A stretch of 64,000 nt of DNA, from positions 46,329 to 110,328 of the forward strand of contig NZ_ACCB01000011.1 in the NCBI RefSeq assembly GCF_000173735.1, in the 5' to 3' direction. Under the pieces are notes generated by a model. It saw only the letters and a program-made list of their open reading frames with translations, made no database searches and was not told where the DNA came from. Made by a program: the position numbers and the translations under genes. Positions 49,200 through 57,728 of this stretch are shown here, one piece after another (the stretch's first letter is position 1; each line of letters starts with the position of its first letter). This DNA is from Yersinia aldovae ATCC 35236 (lineage in GTDB: Bacteria; Pseudomonadota; Gammaproteobacteria; Enterobacterales; Enterobacteriaceae).

Positions 49200-49341
49200 A
49201 GCTCAATTATATACCCAATAGATTTCAAGATGCAGGAAGACGGTAAGCGAGGGCATCCCGATGAGCTTACACAGTCAAGTGATTCGGGTGCGTGAGCACA
49301 GCCAACATCCCTGCGACTTGAAAGATTAAGGGAATTGAGCT
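49200..49341. repeat. ERIC element between panF and prmA
   Basis: A near-complete ERIC (about 124 bp, 49210-49333): tatacccaatagatttcaag, the core with gatgagcttacac and aagtgattcgggtg, and acttgaaagattaaggg. Flanking bases add nine more pairs (agctcaatt at 49200-49208 with aattgagct at 49333-49341), so the whole gap forms one long hairpin ending 15 bases before prmA. Confidence 0.85.
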
Positions 49342-49356
49342 TTTGAGAGAAAAGTT

Positions 49357-50238
49357 ATGCCTTGGATCCAACTAAAATTAAACACTACCGGCAATCAGGC
49401 CGAATCCCTTGGGGATGCGCTAATCGAAAGCGGCGCAGTATCGGTAACGTTTCAAGATACCCACGATAATCCGGTGTTTGAGCCGCTACCAGGGGAAACG
49501 CGTCTGTGGGGTGATACCGATGTCATCGGTCTATATGATGCTGAAACCGATATGGCAGACGTGATTGCCATGCTGGAATACAATCCGCAGCTCGGTAAAG
49601 GTTTTGTCCATAAAATCGAGCAGTTGGAAGATAAAGATTGGGAACGCGAATGGATGGATAACTTCCATCCAATGCGTTTTGGCGAGCGCTTATGGATTTG
49701 TCCGAGCTGGCGTGATGTGCCCGACCCAACGGCGGTCAACGTGATGCTCGACCCCGGTTTGGCTTTTGGTACCGGCACCCATCCGACCACCGCATTATGC
49801 CTGCAATGGCTCGATGGCCTGGATCTGGCCGGCAAGACGGTTATCGATTTCGGTTGTGGCTCTGGCATCCTGGCGATAGCGGCGCTAAAACTCGGTGCAG
49901 CGCACGCTATTGGCATCGATATCGATCCTCAAGCCATTCAAGCCAGCCGTGATAACGCACAGCGTAACGGCGTTTCAGAGCGTTTGGCGCTATATCTCGC
50001 CAAAGACCAGCCGGCAGACTTATCTGCTGACGTGGTCGTCGCCAATATTCTGGCAGGCCCATTGCGAGAACTGGCTCCGCTGATAAGCGTCCTGCCCGTT
50101 GCAGGCGGGCATCTGGGTTTATCCGGCGTGCTGGCAACTCAAGCTGTGGGTGTCGCGCAGGCTTATGAGGATAAGTTCACCCTCGATGCGGTCGCTGAGA
50201 AAGAAGAATGGTGCCGCATCACCGGTATCAAAAAGTAA
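49357..50238 (+). CDS. prmA: Ribosomal protein L11 methyltransferase PrmA
   Basis: A 293-residue SAM-dependent enzyme that trimethylates L11 at several positions. An N-terminal substrate-recognition domain (about 1-60), a linker helix and a Rossmann catalytic domain with motif [17 protein letters not shown] (about 162-177) are all visible. Same length as E. coli. Confidence 0.96.
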   Translation: MPWIQLKLNTTGNQAESLGDALIESGAVSVTFQDTHDNPVFEPLPGETRLWGDTDVIGLYDAETDMADVIAMLEYNPQLGKGFVHKIEQLEDKDWEREWMDNFHPMRFGERLWICPSWRDVPDPTAVNVMLDPGLAFGTGTHPTTALCLQWLDGLDLAGKTVIDFGCGSGILAIAALKLGAAHAIGIDIDPQAIQASRDNAQRNGVSERLALYLAKDQPADLSADVVVANILAGPLRELAPLISVLPVAGGHLGLSGVLATQAVGVAQAYEDKFTLDAVAEKEEWCRITGIKK

Positions 50239-50568
50239 AAATGCAAGAACTGCCCTCGCGAACACAGTACACCAGCGCGCGGGCAAGGTTGTCCATATCG
50301 AATGAGTATTGAGTGCAACCCAAGACAAATTTTTTTGTCCGAAATTTGATATACGGCTGATTTATATCTGTGCTTTATCGTTGATTTGATGAATAAATCA
50401 GCACTATTGACCGCGTTCATACTGCATAACCAGTCGATAATGATGTTGTTTAGCAGAAAATATCAAAGCGCATCATTTAACCAAATAGAATTAACATCAT
50501 GTTATATATGAATAAATAATTAATTAACCCAGATTATCTTATTCTTTATTGCGCTTTTTTAATTAATT
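50239..50568 (+). other. AT-rich upstream region of dusB-fis
   Basis: Between prmA and the dusB-fis promoter lies strongly AT-rich DNA (especially 50490-50570, with several ttaattaatt-like blocks). In E. coli this area binds Fis, IHF and CRP. I can only confirm the promoter-proximal Fis site. No gene is seen. Confidence 0.4.
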
Positions 50569-50620
50569 GGTCAAAGTTTGGCCTTTCATCTGAGCGCAAA
50601 AATGCGTAATATACGCGCCC
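50569..50620 (+). promoter_or_regulatory. dusB-fis promoter with Fis site and GC-rich discriminator
   Basis: A Fis-type site ggtcaaagtttggcc (50569-50583) precedes the -35 TTTCAT (50584-50589), a 17-base spacer and the -10 TAATAT (50607-50612). The next bases, acgcgccc, form the GC-rich discriminator of stringently controlled promoters. Layout and sequence closely match the E. coli fis promoter, where Fis site II lies near -42. So growth-phase control, ppGpp/DksA repression and Fis autorepression are expected. Confidence 0.85.
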
Positions 50621-50650
50621 TTACGGACACAGTGTGGTCATTCTTTGTCT

Positions 50651-51616
50651 ATGCGCATTGGACACATCCAGCTTACAAATTGCCTGATTGCCGCTCCGAT
50701 GGCGGGTATCACAGATCGCCCCTTCAGAACGCTATGTCATGGCATGGGGGCTGGGATGGCTGTATCTGAAATGCTCTCTTCTAATCCAGAAGTGTGGCGG
50801 ACAGATAAGTCGCGTTTGCGCATGGTTCATAGTGATGAGCCGGGGATTCGTACCGTGCAAATTGCCGGTAACGACCCGCATGAGATGGCAGCAGCCGCCA
50901 GAATCAATGTGGCGAATGGTGCTCAAATCATTGACATCAATATGGGATGCCCGGCCAAGAAAGTGAATCGCAAACTGGCAGGATCAGCATTATTGCAGCA
51001 TCCTGAACTGGTCAAACAGATCCTCTCCGCTGTGGTTAATGCGGTAGATGTTCCAGTAACGTTGAAGATCCGGACGGGTTGGTCGCCAGAACACCGTAAC
51101 TGTATAGAAATTGCCCAACTAGCCGAAAACTGTGGTATACAAGCCCTGACGATTCATGGCCGAACCCGTTCTTGCCTGTTTAATGGTGAGGCGGAGTACG
51201 ACAGTATTCGGGCAGTTAAGCAGACTGTCACCATTCCCGTTATCGCGAATGGTGACATCACTGACCCGCATAAAGCCAGAGCGGTGCTCGACTACACTGG
51301 AGCTGATGCTCTGATGATAGGACGTGCCGCTCAGGGAAGACCTTGGATCTTCCGGGAAATCCAGCATTACCTGGACACAGGGGAGCTGCTGCCACCGATG
51401 CCACTTGGCGAAGTACAGCGCTTGTTAAACGGGCATATACGGGAATTGCACGACTTTTATGGTCCAGGCAAGGGATTTCGTATTGCACGTAAGCACGTCT
51501 CTTGGTATCTCCAGGAGCACGCCCCTAACGACCAGTTTCGGCGCACATTCAACGCCATTGAGGATGCCAGCGAACAGCTGGAGGCGTTGGAGGCATATTT
51601 CGAAAATCTTGCGTAA
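50651..51616 (+). CDS. dusB: tRNA-dihydrouridine synthase B
   Basis: A 321-residue flavoenzyme reducing U17 of t[14 protein letters not shown], the catalytic-cysteine motif [18 protein letters not shown] and the flavin-binding NGDITDP and [11 protein letters not shown] are intact. The start at 50651 gives MRIGHIQL and the E. coli length; a TTG six bases upstream is rejected. The ribosome binding site is weak. First gene of the dusB-fis operon, 24 bases before fis. Confidence 0.96.
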   Translation: MRIGHIQLTNCLIAAPMAGITDRPFRTLCHGMGAGMAVSEMLSSNPEVWRTDKSRLRMVHSDEPGIRTVQIAGNDPHEMAAAARINVANGAQIIDINMGCPAKKVNRKLAGSALLQHPELVKQILSAVVNAVDVPVTLKIRTGWSPEHRNCIEIAQLAENCGIQALTIHGRTRSCLFNGEAEYDSIRAVKQTVTIPVIANGDITDPHKARAVLDYTGADALMIGRAAQGRPWIFREIQHYLDTGELLPPMPLGEVQRLLNGHIRELHDFYGPGKGFRIARKHVSWYLQEHAPNDQFRRTFNAIEDASEQLEALEAYFENLA

Positions 51617-51640
51617 ACAGAAAAAAGAGCTGACAGAACT

Positions 51641-51937
51641 ATGTTCGAACAACGCGTAAATTCTGACGTACTGACCGTTGCAACCGTAAACTCACAAGAT
51701 CAGGTGACTCAAAAGCCTTTGCGTGACTCGGTTAAACAAGCACTGAAGAACTATTTTGCTCAACTGAATGGTCAAGATGTAAGTGACCTGTATGAGTTGG
51801 TACTGGCTGAAGTTGAACAGCCATTGTTGGACATGGTGATGCAATACACCCGTGGCAACCAAACCCGCGCTGCCCTGATGATGGGCATCAACCGTGGCAC
51901 GCTACGTAAGAAATTGAAAAAATACGGCATGAACTGA
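51641..51937 (+). CDS. fis: Nucleoid-associated protein Fis
   Basis: A 98-residue dimeric DNA-bending protein, the same length as in E. coli and nearly identical. The C-terminal HTH ([20 protein letters not shown]) is complete. It activates rRNA and tRNA promoters in fast growth and represses its own promoter at 50569. Confidence 0.98.
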
Positions 51938-51961
51938 TACTAGTCAGTTAACTTGTTGTTT

Positions 51962-51996
51962 AAAAAGGCGTACTCCACACGGAGCGCGCCTTTTTT
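51962..51996 (+). terminator. Intrinsic terminator of dusB-fis
   Basis: ggcgtactcc (51967-51976) pairs with ggagcgcgcc (51981-51990) with two internal mismatches, flanked by A5 and T6, so it may work in both directions. The convergent diguanylate cyclase gene ends at 51998. Confidence 0.85.
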
Positions 51997-51997
51997 G

Positions 51998-53602
51998 TTA
52001 GACCATTTCTACCCGATTGCGCCCCTGCTGTTTCGCTCGGTACAACGCTTCATCCGCCTGTTTCAGGGCATCTTCTGGCGAGCCATTCTCACCATCCCAG
52101 TGCGCTACACCCAATGAAATCGTAATGGGACGAACATCCGCTATCACCATCGTTTCGACATTATGACGTAGCCTGCTGGCGACCTGCCCAGCGACATCCC
52201 GTGATATACCTGGTAATAACATTAGAAACTCTTCCCCACCGCTACGGCACAGAATGTCGGTATCACGAGAGCTATCACGTATTTGCAACGCCAGTTGTTT
52301 GATAACTTCATCACCCACATCATGGCCGTAGGAGTCATTGATCATTTTGAAGTGGTCAATATCTAGCGCAATGGCGGAAAAATGCTGTCCGAGCTGTGAA
52401 ATAGGTTCGAGGGTGGTTGCCAGCCCACGGCGGTTATACAGCCCCGTCATCGGATCGGTTTGTGCCTCAAATTTCAACTTACCAATTTTCTTTTGTAATA
52501 GGCTAATGCCTATCAATAACGCCCGCTTAAGTTGCGTCGCTTCAAAATACCAAGATGGGATCTCTTTGATACTGTTGGCAATATCTGGCTTATCCATGTT
52601 ATTGGCACTGCCCGCAAGTAGCCATAATGGGCGGGCAATCAGCCGGGATAGCAGCCAAACCCCCAGCAACGTGAGTATCGCCAGCGGCGTGATATGGCCC
52701 AATCCCTTAAGCATTAGCCCTTCCAACGGCTTTAAGGTTGATGCCTCCGGCCGCAGGGTAATGATTTCCCAACCTGATGGCTCGACAATGGCGTAGCCCG
52801 CCAGCATAGACTCACCACCAGTACTGGTGACCATCAAACTCCCATTGGTCGCGGCTTTGGCTACCTCAGTGATGGGCCTTGGTTCCAGAATCTCCCCGAT
52901 ACGGTTCACATCCCGGTGATAAAGGATGCGACGATCACGGTCGAGCACCACGATGTAGGAACCATCACGATAGTAATGCTCACCCAATAGCTCATTTAAA
53001 ATACTTTGCTTGCGCAGGTAAATAGTCCCGCCGATATAACCGCGATAACGTCCATCCGGCGTAATGATAGGTGTCGATATATTGATAACGAGATTATTTG
53101 CAGCAGATATATAGGGTTTACTGATTATCGGACGGCGCAGCTTTAATGCTTCCACCGAACCTGGGGATGACAAGACACGGCCTAATAACTGGAGGCTGTC
53201 TGGGGATGTTGCACGTATAACCCCATGCGCATCGGTTATCACCACCGAGTTAAAGCTGTCAGTCTGGTATTTTAGCCGCGCGGTTTCTGCTTGCAGAACG
53301 GCCTGATCATCAAAATGCTTAGCGGCGATCATGCTGCTGTAATGAAGCTGCTTTTGCGCACTTCTTAGAAAGATTTCAGTACTGGACGCCAGCTTAGTCG
53401 CATAAACACGATTAGCCTCCAGCGTGTTATCAATCAGTAACTGCCGCTGTACTCGATAACTGGCATAAAAGCTGTTCGCCAACGTCACAAACGCGCTCAT
53501 CACAGCCAGAATAAGGATTAAGCGACCCAGGTCGAGGCGGAAAATTTTGCTGGAAATAATAGAGCGTGACAAGACAGCATTCCTGAGACGATAAATAGCC
53601 AT
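51998..53602 (-). CDS. Membrane-bound diguanylate cyclase with Cache-type sensor
   Basis: A 534-residue signalling protein. N-terminal membrane helix (about 24-45), a periplasmic double-Cache-like sensor (about 50-310, with the YRGYIGGTIYLRK motif), a second helix (about 310-330) and a C-terminal GGDEF domain. The active-site loop reads SGGEEFLMLLPG, a functional variant, and DIDHFKMINDSYGHDVGDEV is intact, so it probably makes c-di-GMP. I see no clear RxxD inhibitory site directly before the motif. The ATG at 53602 is preferred to a GTG seven codons upstream, but neither has a good binding site. Confidence 0.88.
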   Translation of the reverse strand: MAIYRLRNAVLSRSIISSKIFRLDLGRLILILAVMSAFVTLANSFYASYRVQRQLLIDNTLEANRVYATKLASSTEIFLRSAQKQLHYSSMIAAKHFDDQAVLQAETARLKYQTDSFNSVVITDAHGVIRATSPDSLQLLGRVLSSPGSVEALKLRRPIISKPYISAANNLVINISTPIITPDGRYRGYIGGTIYLRKQSILNELLGEHYYRDGSYIVVLDRDRRILYHRDVNRIGEILEPRPITEVAKAATNGSLMVTSTGGESMLAGYAIVEPSGWEIITLRPEASTLKPLEGLMLKGLGHITPLAILTLLGVWLLSRLIARPLWLLAGSANNMDKPDIANSIKEIPSWYFEATQLKRALLIGISLLQKKIGKLKFEAQTDPMTGLYNRRGLATTLEPISQLGQHFSAIALDIDHFKMINDSYGHDVGDEVIKQLALQIRDSSRDTDILCRSGGEEFLMLLPGISRDVAGQVASRLRHNVETMVIADVRPITISLGVAHWDGENGSPEDALKQADEALYRAKQQGRNRVEMV

Positions 53603-53795
53603 GTATAGCACTGACGGTAACACGAAAATAAGCCGAGAATCCGCCTATATCGACCGTGATATCATATTTATCTGCTCAGATTAATCGTTCTCACGCTATA
53701 GTCATTATTAACAACTATCTATACCAGAGTAATTGACGTTGCAGGAAGTGGATTGCTGACGGAAGTCTGACTTGGACTGATAATAGGGGTTGATT

Positions 53796-54266
53796 ATGAA
53801 CAAGCTGGTCATTGTCGTAGCACTCGCAGCCACCGTATTAAGTGGTTGTGCGAATAACAGAACGGCGTCTGGTGATACTTTCACTGCCTCTCAGGCACGA
53901 CAAGTACAGACCGTCACTTATGGCACCGTGGTTTCTGCACGGCCGGTCACTATCCAAGGTGGCGATAAAAATAACGTCGCGGGGGCTATTGGCGGCGCGG
54001 TTGTTGGCGGGTTCTTAGGTAATACCATCGGTGGGGGCCGTGGTAATAGCCTCGCAACCGCTGGTGGGGTGGTTGCTGGTGGGATGGCAGGCCAGGGCGT
54101 CCAAAGTGCCATGAACAGAAGTGATGGTGTGCAGTTAGAAATCCGCCGTGATGATGGCAGCAGTATTGTGGTGGTTCAGGCGCAGGGGCCAACCCGCTTC
54201 AGTGCCGGTCAACGCGTCATTATTGCCAGTGATCGTAGCGGCACCGTGACCGTCTCTCCTCGCTAA
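53796..54266 (+). CDS. slyB: Outer-membrane lipoprotein SlyB
   Basis: A 156-residue lipoprotein with a lipobox (VLSGC, lipidated C18) and a glycine-zipper region (about 55-110, GAIGGAVVGGFLGNTIGGG). It matches E. coli SlyB over the full length. SlyB stabilises outer-membrane proteins in nanodomains under PhoPQ-type stress. In E. coli and Salmonella the gene is in the PhoP regulon; here I could not find a PhoP box in the 190 bases upstream, which instead carry a degenerate ERIC-like tip (53720-53745). Confidence 0.93.
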   Translation: MNKLVIVVALAATVLSGCANNRTASGDTFTASQARQVQTVTYGTVVSARPVTIQGGDKNNVAGAIGGAVVGGFLGNTIGGGRGNSLATAGGVVAGGMAGQGVQSAMNRSDGVQLEIRRDDGSSIVVVQAQGPTRFSAGQRVIIASDRSGTVTVSPR

Positions 54267-54275
54267 AGCCAAAAA

Positions 54276-54298
54276 CCGGGGGCCATCCTCCGGCTTTT
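54276..54298 (+). terminator. Intrinsic terminator of slyB
   Basis: ccggggg (54276-54282) pairs with cctccgg (54287-54293) with one wobble over a CCAT loop, followed by CTTTT; upstream A5 can extend the stem. Confidence 0.75.
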
Positions 54299-54658
54299 AC
54301 GACAAAATCATTAATATCTTCACTTTATTTCACCACCAGCGCGTATCTGCGTAACAAGCTGTTTTATCACATCAAACACCGTGCTCACGCCAGAAAATAG
54401 ATGAAAAAACCATTCATATTGATTACATCATTTGAATATTAGGTTGCCACGATGAATGTGTTGTGGTTTAATGCGACATCGGTTTGGAACACAGACCTTA
54501 TGAAAGCAGTTTTAGTAAAGCAGTCCTCAGTTCAAGCGCTATCCATAGATATCCCTTCTCCGTGAGTCTCCTCCTAAGTGCCTAAGTAAGTTACCTTCTG
54601 AAAACAGACCACGTTCGCTACACTATTGTGGCAAAAAAAAATTGAAGGAAGTATCTCT
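54299..54658 (+). promoter_or_regulatory. Upstream region and cold-shock leader of the first csp gene
   Basis: A 360-base gene-free stretch. From about 54498 to the ATG it resembles the leader of the second csp copy: both contain aagcagttttagtaaagcag about 155 bases before the start, a cytosine-rich middle with cttctccg and cctaagtgcc-like words, and an identical ttgaaggaagtatctct in front of the ATG. Long structured leaders of this kind control CspA-type mRNA in the cold. No clear promoter was identified. Confidence 0.6.
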
Positions 54659-54871
54659 ATGTCTAATAAAATGACTGGTTTAGTAAAATGGTTTGACGCT
54701 GGTAAAGGTTTTGGTTTTATCACTCCTGCTGACGGTAGCAAAGATGTGTTCGTTCACTTCTCTGCTATCCAGAGCAATGATTTCAAAACCTTAGATGAAG
54801 GCCAAAAAGTGGAGTTCTCTATCGAGAGCGGCGCTAAAGGCCCATCAGCGGTAAACGTAGTCGCTCTGTAA
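54659..54871 (+). CDS. CspA-type cold-shock protein, copy 1
   Basis: A 70-residue OB-fold RNA chaperone with RNP1 KGFGFITP and RNP2 VFVHFSAI. It is the first of two tandem copies 266 bases apart with almost the same sequence. It differs from copy 2 at [10 protein letters not shown] (copy 2: [10 protein letters not shown]) and in the last residues (SAVNVVAL against AAANVVVL). The asparagine and aspartate in copy 2 are the usual residues in CspA proteins, so copy 1 is the more diverged one next to the RNA-binding surface. The start at 54659 has AAGGAAG nine bases away. Confidence 0.95.
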   Translation: MSNKMTGLVKWFDAGKGFGFITPADGSKDVFVHFSAIQSNDFKTLDEGQKVEFSIESGAKGPSAVNVVAL

Positions 54872-54884
54872 TACAGCGTGATTA

Positions 54885-54942
54885 GGGGAGCAGGCTGCCG
54901 ATAGCGATGACGGCCAGACCCGAGCAGTGTAGCCAGCTCCCC
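54885..54942 (+). ncRNA. 3' stem-loop of csp copy 1 with conserved loop
   Basis: ggggagc-a-ggct (54885-54896) pairs with agcc-a-gctcccc (54931-54942), closing a loop of 34 bases that contains cgatagcgatga and cgagcagt. The loop words recur after csp copy 2 although the stem sequence there is completely different. No T tract follows, so it is not a simple terminator. Confidence 0.6.
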
Positions 54943-55137
54943 AAGTAAAGTATGAAAGTCGTACCCGGTTGACAGTAACATTTATGCAAGCAGTTTTAGT
55001 AAAGCAGTTCTCCGTATTAGCGTTATCAGACAGATACCTCTTCTCCGCGAAATTCCTTCTAAGTGCCCCCATAAGTTGTGCCCAAGCCTCTCCGCTCGCC
55101 TATGGCAGCAATATAAAAAATTGAAGGAAGTATCTCT
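54943..55137 (+). promoter_or_regulatory. Leader of the second csp gene
   Basis: A duplicate of the copy 1 leader. It begins near 54984 with atgcaagcagttttagtaaa, has the cttctccgcg and ctaagtgcccc blocks and ends with the same ribosome-binding segment ttgaaggaagtatctct. An ORF of 46 codons starts at 54984 and ends in the Shine-Dalgarno at 55124; the matching ORF in copy 1 stops after 21 codons, so coding is doubtful and the conservation is more likely RNA structure. Confidence 0.55.
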
Positions 55138-55350
55138 ATGTCTAATAAAATGACTGGTTTAGTAAAATGGTTTAACGCTGATAAAGGTTTCGGTTTCATC
55201 ACGCCTGCTGACGGCAGCAAAGATGTGTTCGTTCACTTCTCTGCCATTCAGAGCAATGATTTCAAAACCTTAGATGAAGGCCAAAAAGTGGAGTTCTCTA
55301 TCGAGAGCGGCGCTAAAGGCCCAGCAGCGGCAAACGTTGTTGTGCTGTAA
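55138..55350 (+). CDS. CspA-type cold-shock protein, copy 2
   Basis: A 70-residue cold-shock protein with the canonical [13 protein letters not shown] and [11 protein letters not shown]-binding motifs. It is nearly identical to copy 1 and was clearly produced by a tandem duplication of about 480 bp that included leader, gene and 3' stem-loop. A true terminator follows only this copy, so copy 1 transcripts may run through into copy 2, giving mono- and bicistronic mRNAs. Confidence 0.95.
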   Translation: MSNKMTGLVKWFNADKGFGFITPADGSKDVFVHFSAIQSNDFKTLDEGQKVEFSIESGAKGPAAANVVVL

Positions 55351-55361
55351 AGCCAATAATT

Positions 55362-55415
55362 AGAATAACTTACGATAGCGATGAAGGTGATAGCCCTGAG
55401 CAGTTAAGTTATTCT
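55362..55415 (+). ncRNA. 3' stem-loop of csp copy 2 with conserved loop
   Basis: An 11-bp perfect stem (agaataactta 55362-55372, taagttattct 55405-55415) closes a loop with cgatagcgatga and cctgagcag, the same loop words as after copy 1. The stems share no sequence, yet both pair perfectly. Confidence 0.6.
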
Positions 55416-55420
55416 GAATA

Positions 55421-55448
55421 AAAAAAACCGCCTTAGTGCGGTTTTTTT
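55421..55448. terminator. Bidirectional intrinsic terminator after csp copy 2
   Basis: aaaaaaaccgc (55421-55431) pairs with gcggttttttt (55438-55448) over a CTTAGT loop. A tract on one side and T tract on the other suit termination from both csp (plus) and the SIS-kinase operon (minus), which ends at 55471. Confidence 0.9.
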
Positions 55449-55470
55449 GTTTTTGTATGGCACCAACAGC

Positions 55471-56076
55471 TTACTGTGACTTGCGCAATTCAATACCCAC
55501 ATCCCCGCCGGGATGTACCGCCAGTAATGTTTCTTTGCTAAAACCACTGCGAGCCATTAGACAAACACAAATGGCATCAAACAGTGCTAACACTAAAACA
55601 ATAGATGTCGTAGCTAACATATTCAGCGGGTCTATCTCTTGCTGTACATGTGTTTTTAGCACTAAAGCAGAAACCTGCGCGATAGCCGACTGCTCATTCT
55701 CCGTCACACTGATAATCTTTACCTGTTTGCGTTGCAGCGTTGGCAACAAACGGGTCAGTTCGTCGGAATTACCGCCACGGGAAATCAGGATAATAATGTC
55801 TTGCGGCCCCAAAAATCCCAAATCACCGTGGGCAGCATCAGTCGCATTCAGGTAAATCGCGGGTTGTTCCACACAAGCCAACATATGAGCCACTTTTCGC
55901 GCCGCAATACCTGATGTACCCACGCCCGTTACCGCAATTTTGCCACGGCACCCAGCCAGCATCCCCAGCACCTGTAACCACACTCGTTGATCGACATTAT
56001 CCTTTAATGCTGCCAGCTCACGGCTGTAAGTCATCCATGCATCACTGGCCATCCGCCATTCATCACTCTGGCTCAT
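55471..56076 (-). CDS. SIS-domain sugar-phosphate isomerase (HxlB-like)
   Basis: A 201-residue single SIS-domain protein. GKIAVTGVGTSGIAARKVAHML and ILISRGGNSDELTRLLP are the sugar-phosphate binding motifs, and the HGDLGFLGP loop resembles KdsD and HxlB (6-phospho-3-hexuloisomerase). It is the last gene of the sugar ABC operon and overlaps the kinase stop by four bases (ATGA). It presumably isomerises the kinase product. The sugar is not known. Confidence 0.85.
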   Translation of the reverse strand: MSQSDEWRMASDAWMTYSRELAALKDNVDQRVWLQVLGMLAGCRGKIAVTGVGTSGIAARKVAHMLACVEQPAIYLNATDAAHGDLGFLGPQDIIILISRGGNSDELTRLLPTLQRKQVKIISVTENEQSAIAQVSALVLKTHVQQEIDPLNMLATTSIVLVLALFDAICVCLMARSGFSKETLLAVHPGGDVGIELRKSQ

Positions 56077-57710
56077 GCCTCCTCCTGCATCAATTCCTGA
56101 TAACGTATATGGTCATGATACATCTGGTGGAACACCCGATATTTGCGATCGTAATAAGCTTTGATTTTATTAGTTTGCGGCGTAACCGTTTTACCAATTC
56201 GGCTCATGGCCGTCATCGCCTCTGGCAGCGACTCAAATACGCCAGCGGCCACCGTGCCCATCATGGCGCTGCCCAACAGCATGGCTTCACTCTCTTCCGG
56301 TAACAACATGGCGCAGCCAGTAGCATTAGCATGTTCCTGCACAAAAATTGGGTTCTTGGTGCCGCCGCCGCTGGCCATCATAGTGTCAATGCAATAGCCG
56401 TTCTTATTCATGGTTTCGATGATATGCCGCGTTCCCAGCGCCAGTGCCTGAATGGTCGCCAAATAGCGTAACGCCATATCCTCGAAGGTTATCGAGAGCT
56501 TCAATCCGGTAATAATACCGGTCAGATTCGGGTTAGCCCGCGGCGAACGGTTGCCGTGGAAGTACGGCAAAATGTGAATATCTTTGGTCAGGAAGGCGAT
56601 ATTCTCCGGTTCACCGGCAAGCTGGCGCAGAATGTGATTCAACGCCTCATAGATGGTTTCCCCTTTGCTTTTAGCCTGAGCCAATAACTCCGGATAACAC
56701 GGATGTGTCTGAATAATATGATCAATTAAGGCTCCTGTTGCCGACTGCCCGCCCTCATTCAACCAGTATTTCGGCAGAATGGCAGAATAATATGGCCCCC
56801 AGATGCCACCAATGAAATGCGCAGAACGGGACATCGCCATGTGTGCAGTGGAGGTGCCGCCAATCAGCGCAATTCGCCGATCAAAATTGGCATTTTCGCC
56901 AGTAACCCCGCTGGCACCTAAAATACCAATGGTGCCAGCGTGAGCATCAATAATCGAGACGCTGACCGCAGTGCCGGGGATCAGGCCCATTTCTGACGCC
57001 GCCCGTTGACTTAATCCTCGTCCCAATGGCTCCCCCATTGGTTTAACCGTAGCACCGATTTTCGCCGCATTGTTATCCAGCAAATCAGCCAGCCCGATCA
57101 ATTTGAAATAGGACGGGTCCCAGCGATCTTCATGGCCCAGATAGGTCCATTTACAGACGGTAGAACAGAGCGAACGGGTTTCATCTTTTGTTGCACGCCA
57201 GGTCAAAAAATCAGGTAAATCAAACAGATGACCGACATTACTCCAGGTGGTTGGCATGTGCTGTTTTAGCCATAATAGCTTTGGCGTTTGCATTTCAGGT
57301 GAAATCACCCCGCCGACAAACTCCAGCACCGGATGTTTGGTGGCATTAATCCGCTCCGCCTGCGTAATCGCGCGATGATCCATCCAGACAATCACGTTTT
57401 GCTCACTGCGCCCCGACGGGCTAACGGTCAACGGGTTGCCTTCTTTATCCAGCACCACCAGCGAACAGGTGGCATCAAAACCCATCCCTTTCACCTGGAT
57501 CGGGTTGATATCAGCCTGATTCACCGCATCGCGCACCGCATTACACACCGCCTGCCAGATGTTATCGGAAGACTGCTCCACAAAATCGGCCTTAGGCTTA
57601 AACATGGTGATTTCACGGCTAGCCTGCCCGACCATACGGCCCTGCAAATCGAATACTCCCGCTCTTGCACTGCCGGTTCCTACATCTACGCCGATAAAGT
57701 AACTTGCCAT
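56073..57710 (-). CDS. FGGY-family pentulose kinase
   Basis: A 545-residue carbohydrate kinase of the FGGY family, ribulokinase-related branch. It shows the N-terminal phosphate loop GVDVGTGSARAGVFD, the GMGFDATCSLVVLD segment, IDAHAGTIG and the C-terminal GGGTKNPIFVQEHAN. It phosphorylates the sugar brought in by the ABC transporter encoded just upstream. I use the ATG at 57710 with a GAGGG site; a TTG five codons upstream is the alternative. It is co-transcribed with the permease (18 bases) and the SIS gene. Confidence 0.9.
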   Translation of the reverse strand: MASYFIGVDVGTGSARAGVFDLQGRMVGQASREITMFKPKADFVEQSSDNIWQAVCNAVRDAVNQADINPIQVKGMGFDATCSLVVLDKEGNPLTVSPSGRSEQNVIVWMDHRAITQAERINATKHPVLEFVGGVISPEMQTPKLLWLKQHMPTTWSNVGHLFDLPDFLTWRATKDETRSLCSTVCKWTYLGHEDRWDPSYFKLIGLADLLDNNAAKIGATVKPMGEPLGRGLSQRAASEMGLIPGTAVSVSIIDAHAGTIGILGASGVTGENANFDRRIALIGGTSTAHMAMSRSAHFIGGIWGPYYSAILPKYWLNEGGQSATGALIDHIIQTHPCYPELLAQAKSKGETIYEALNHILRQLAGEPENIAFLTKDIHILPYFHGNRSPRANPNLTGIITGLKLSITFEDMALRYLATIQALALGTRHIIETMNKNGYCIDTMMASGGGTKNPIFVQEHANATGCAMLLPEESEAMLLGSAMMGTVAAGVFESLPEAMTAMSRIGKTVTPQTNKIKAYYDRKYRVFHQMYHDHIRYQELMQEEA

Positions 57711-57728
57711 TGTTTTATCCCTCAATTC

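Noticed and set aside
54984..55124. A 46-codon upstream ORF in the second csp leader
   Set aside because: The equivalent frame in the first leader stops after 21 codons and the shared bases are not arranged by codon. RNA-level conservation is more likely.
54500..55350. Assembly artefact as the explanation of the tandem csp copies
   Set aside because: The copies differ at many positions in leader and 3' region, and the stem sequences are wholly different, so this is a true old duplication.
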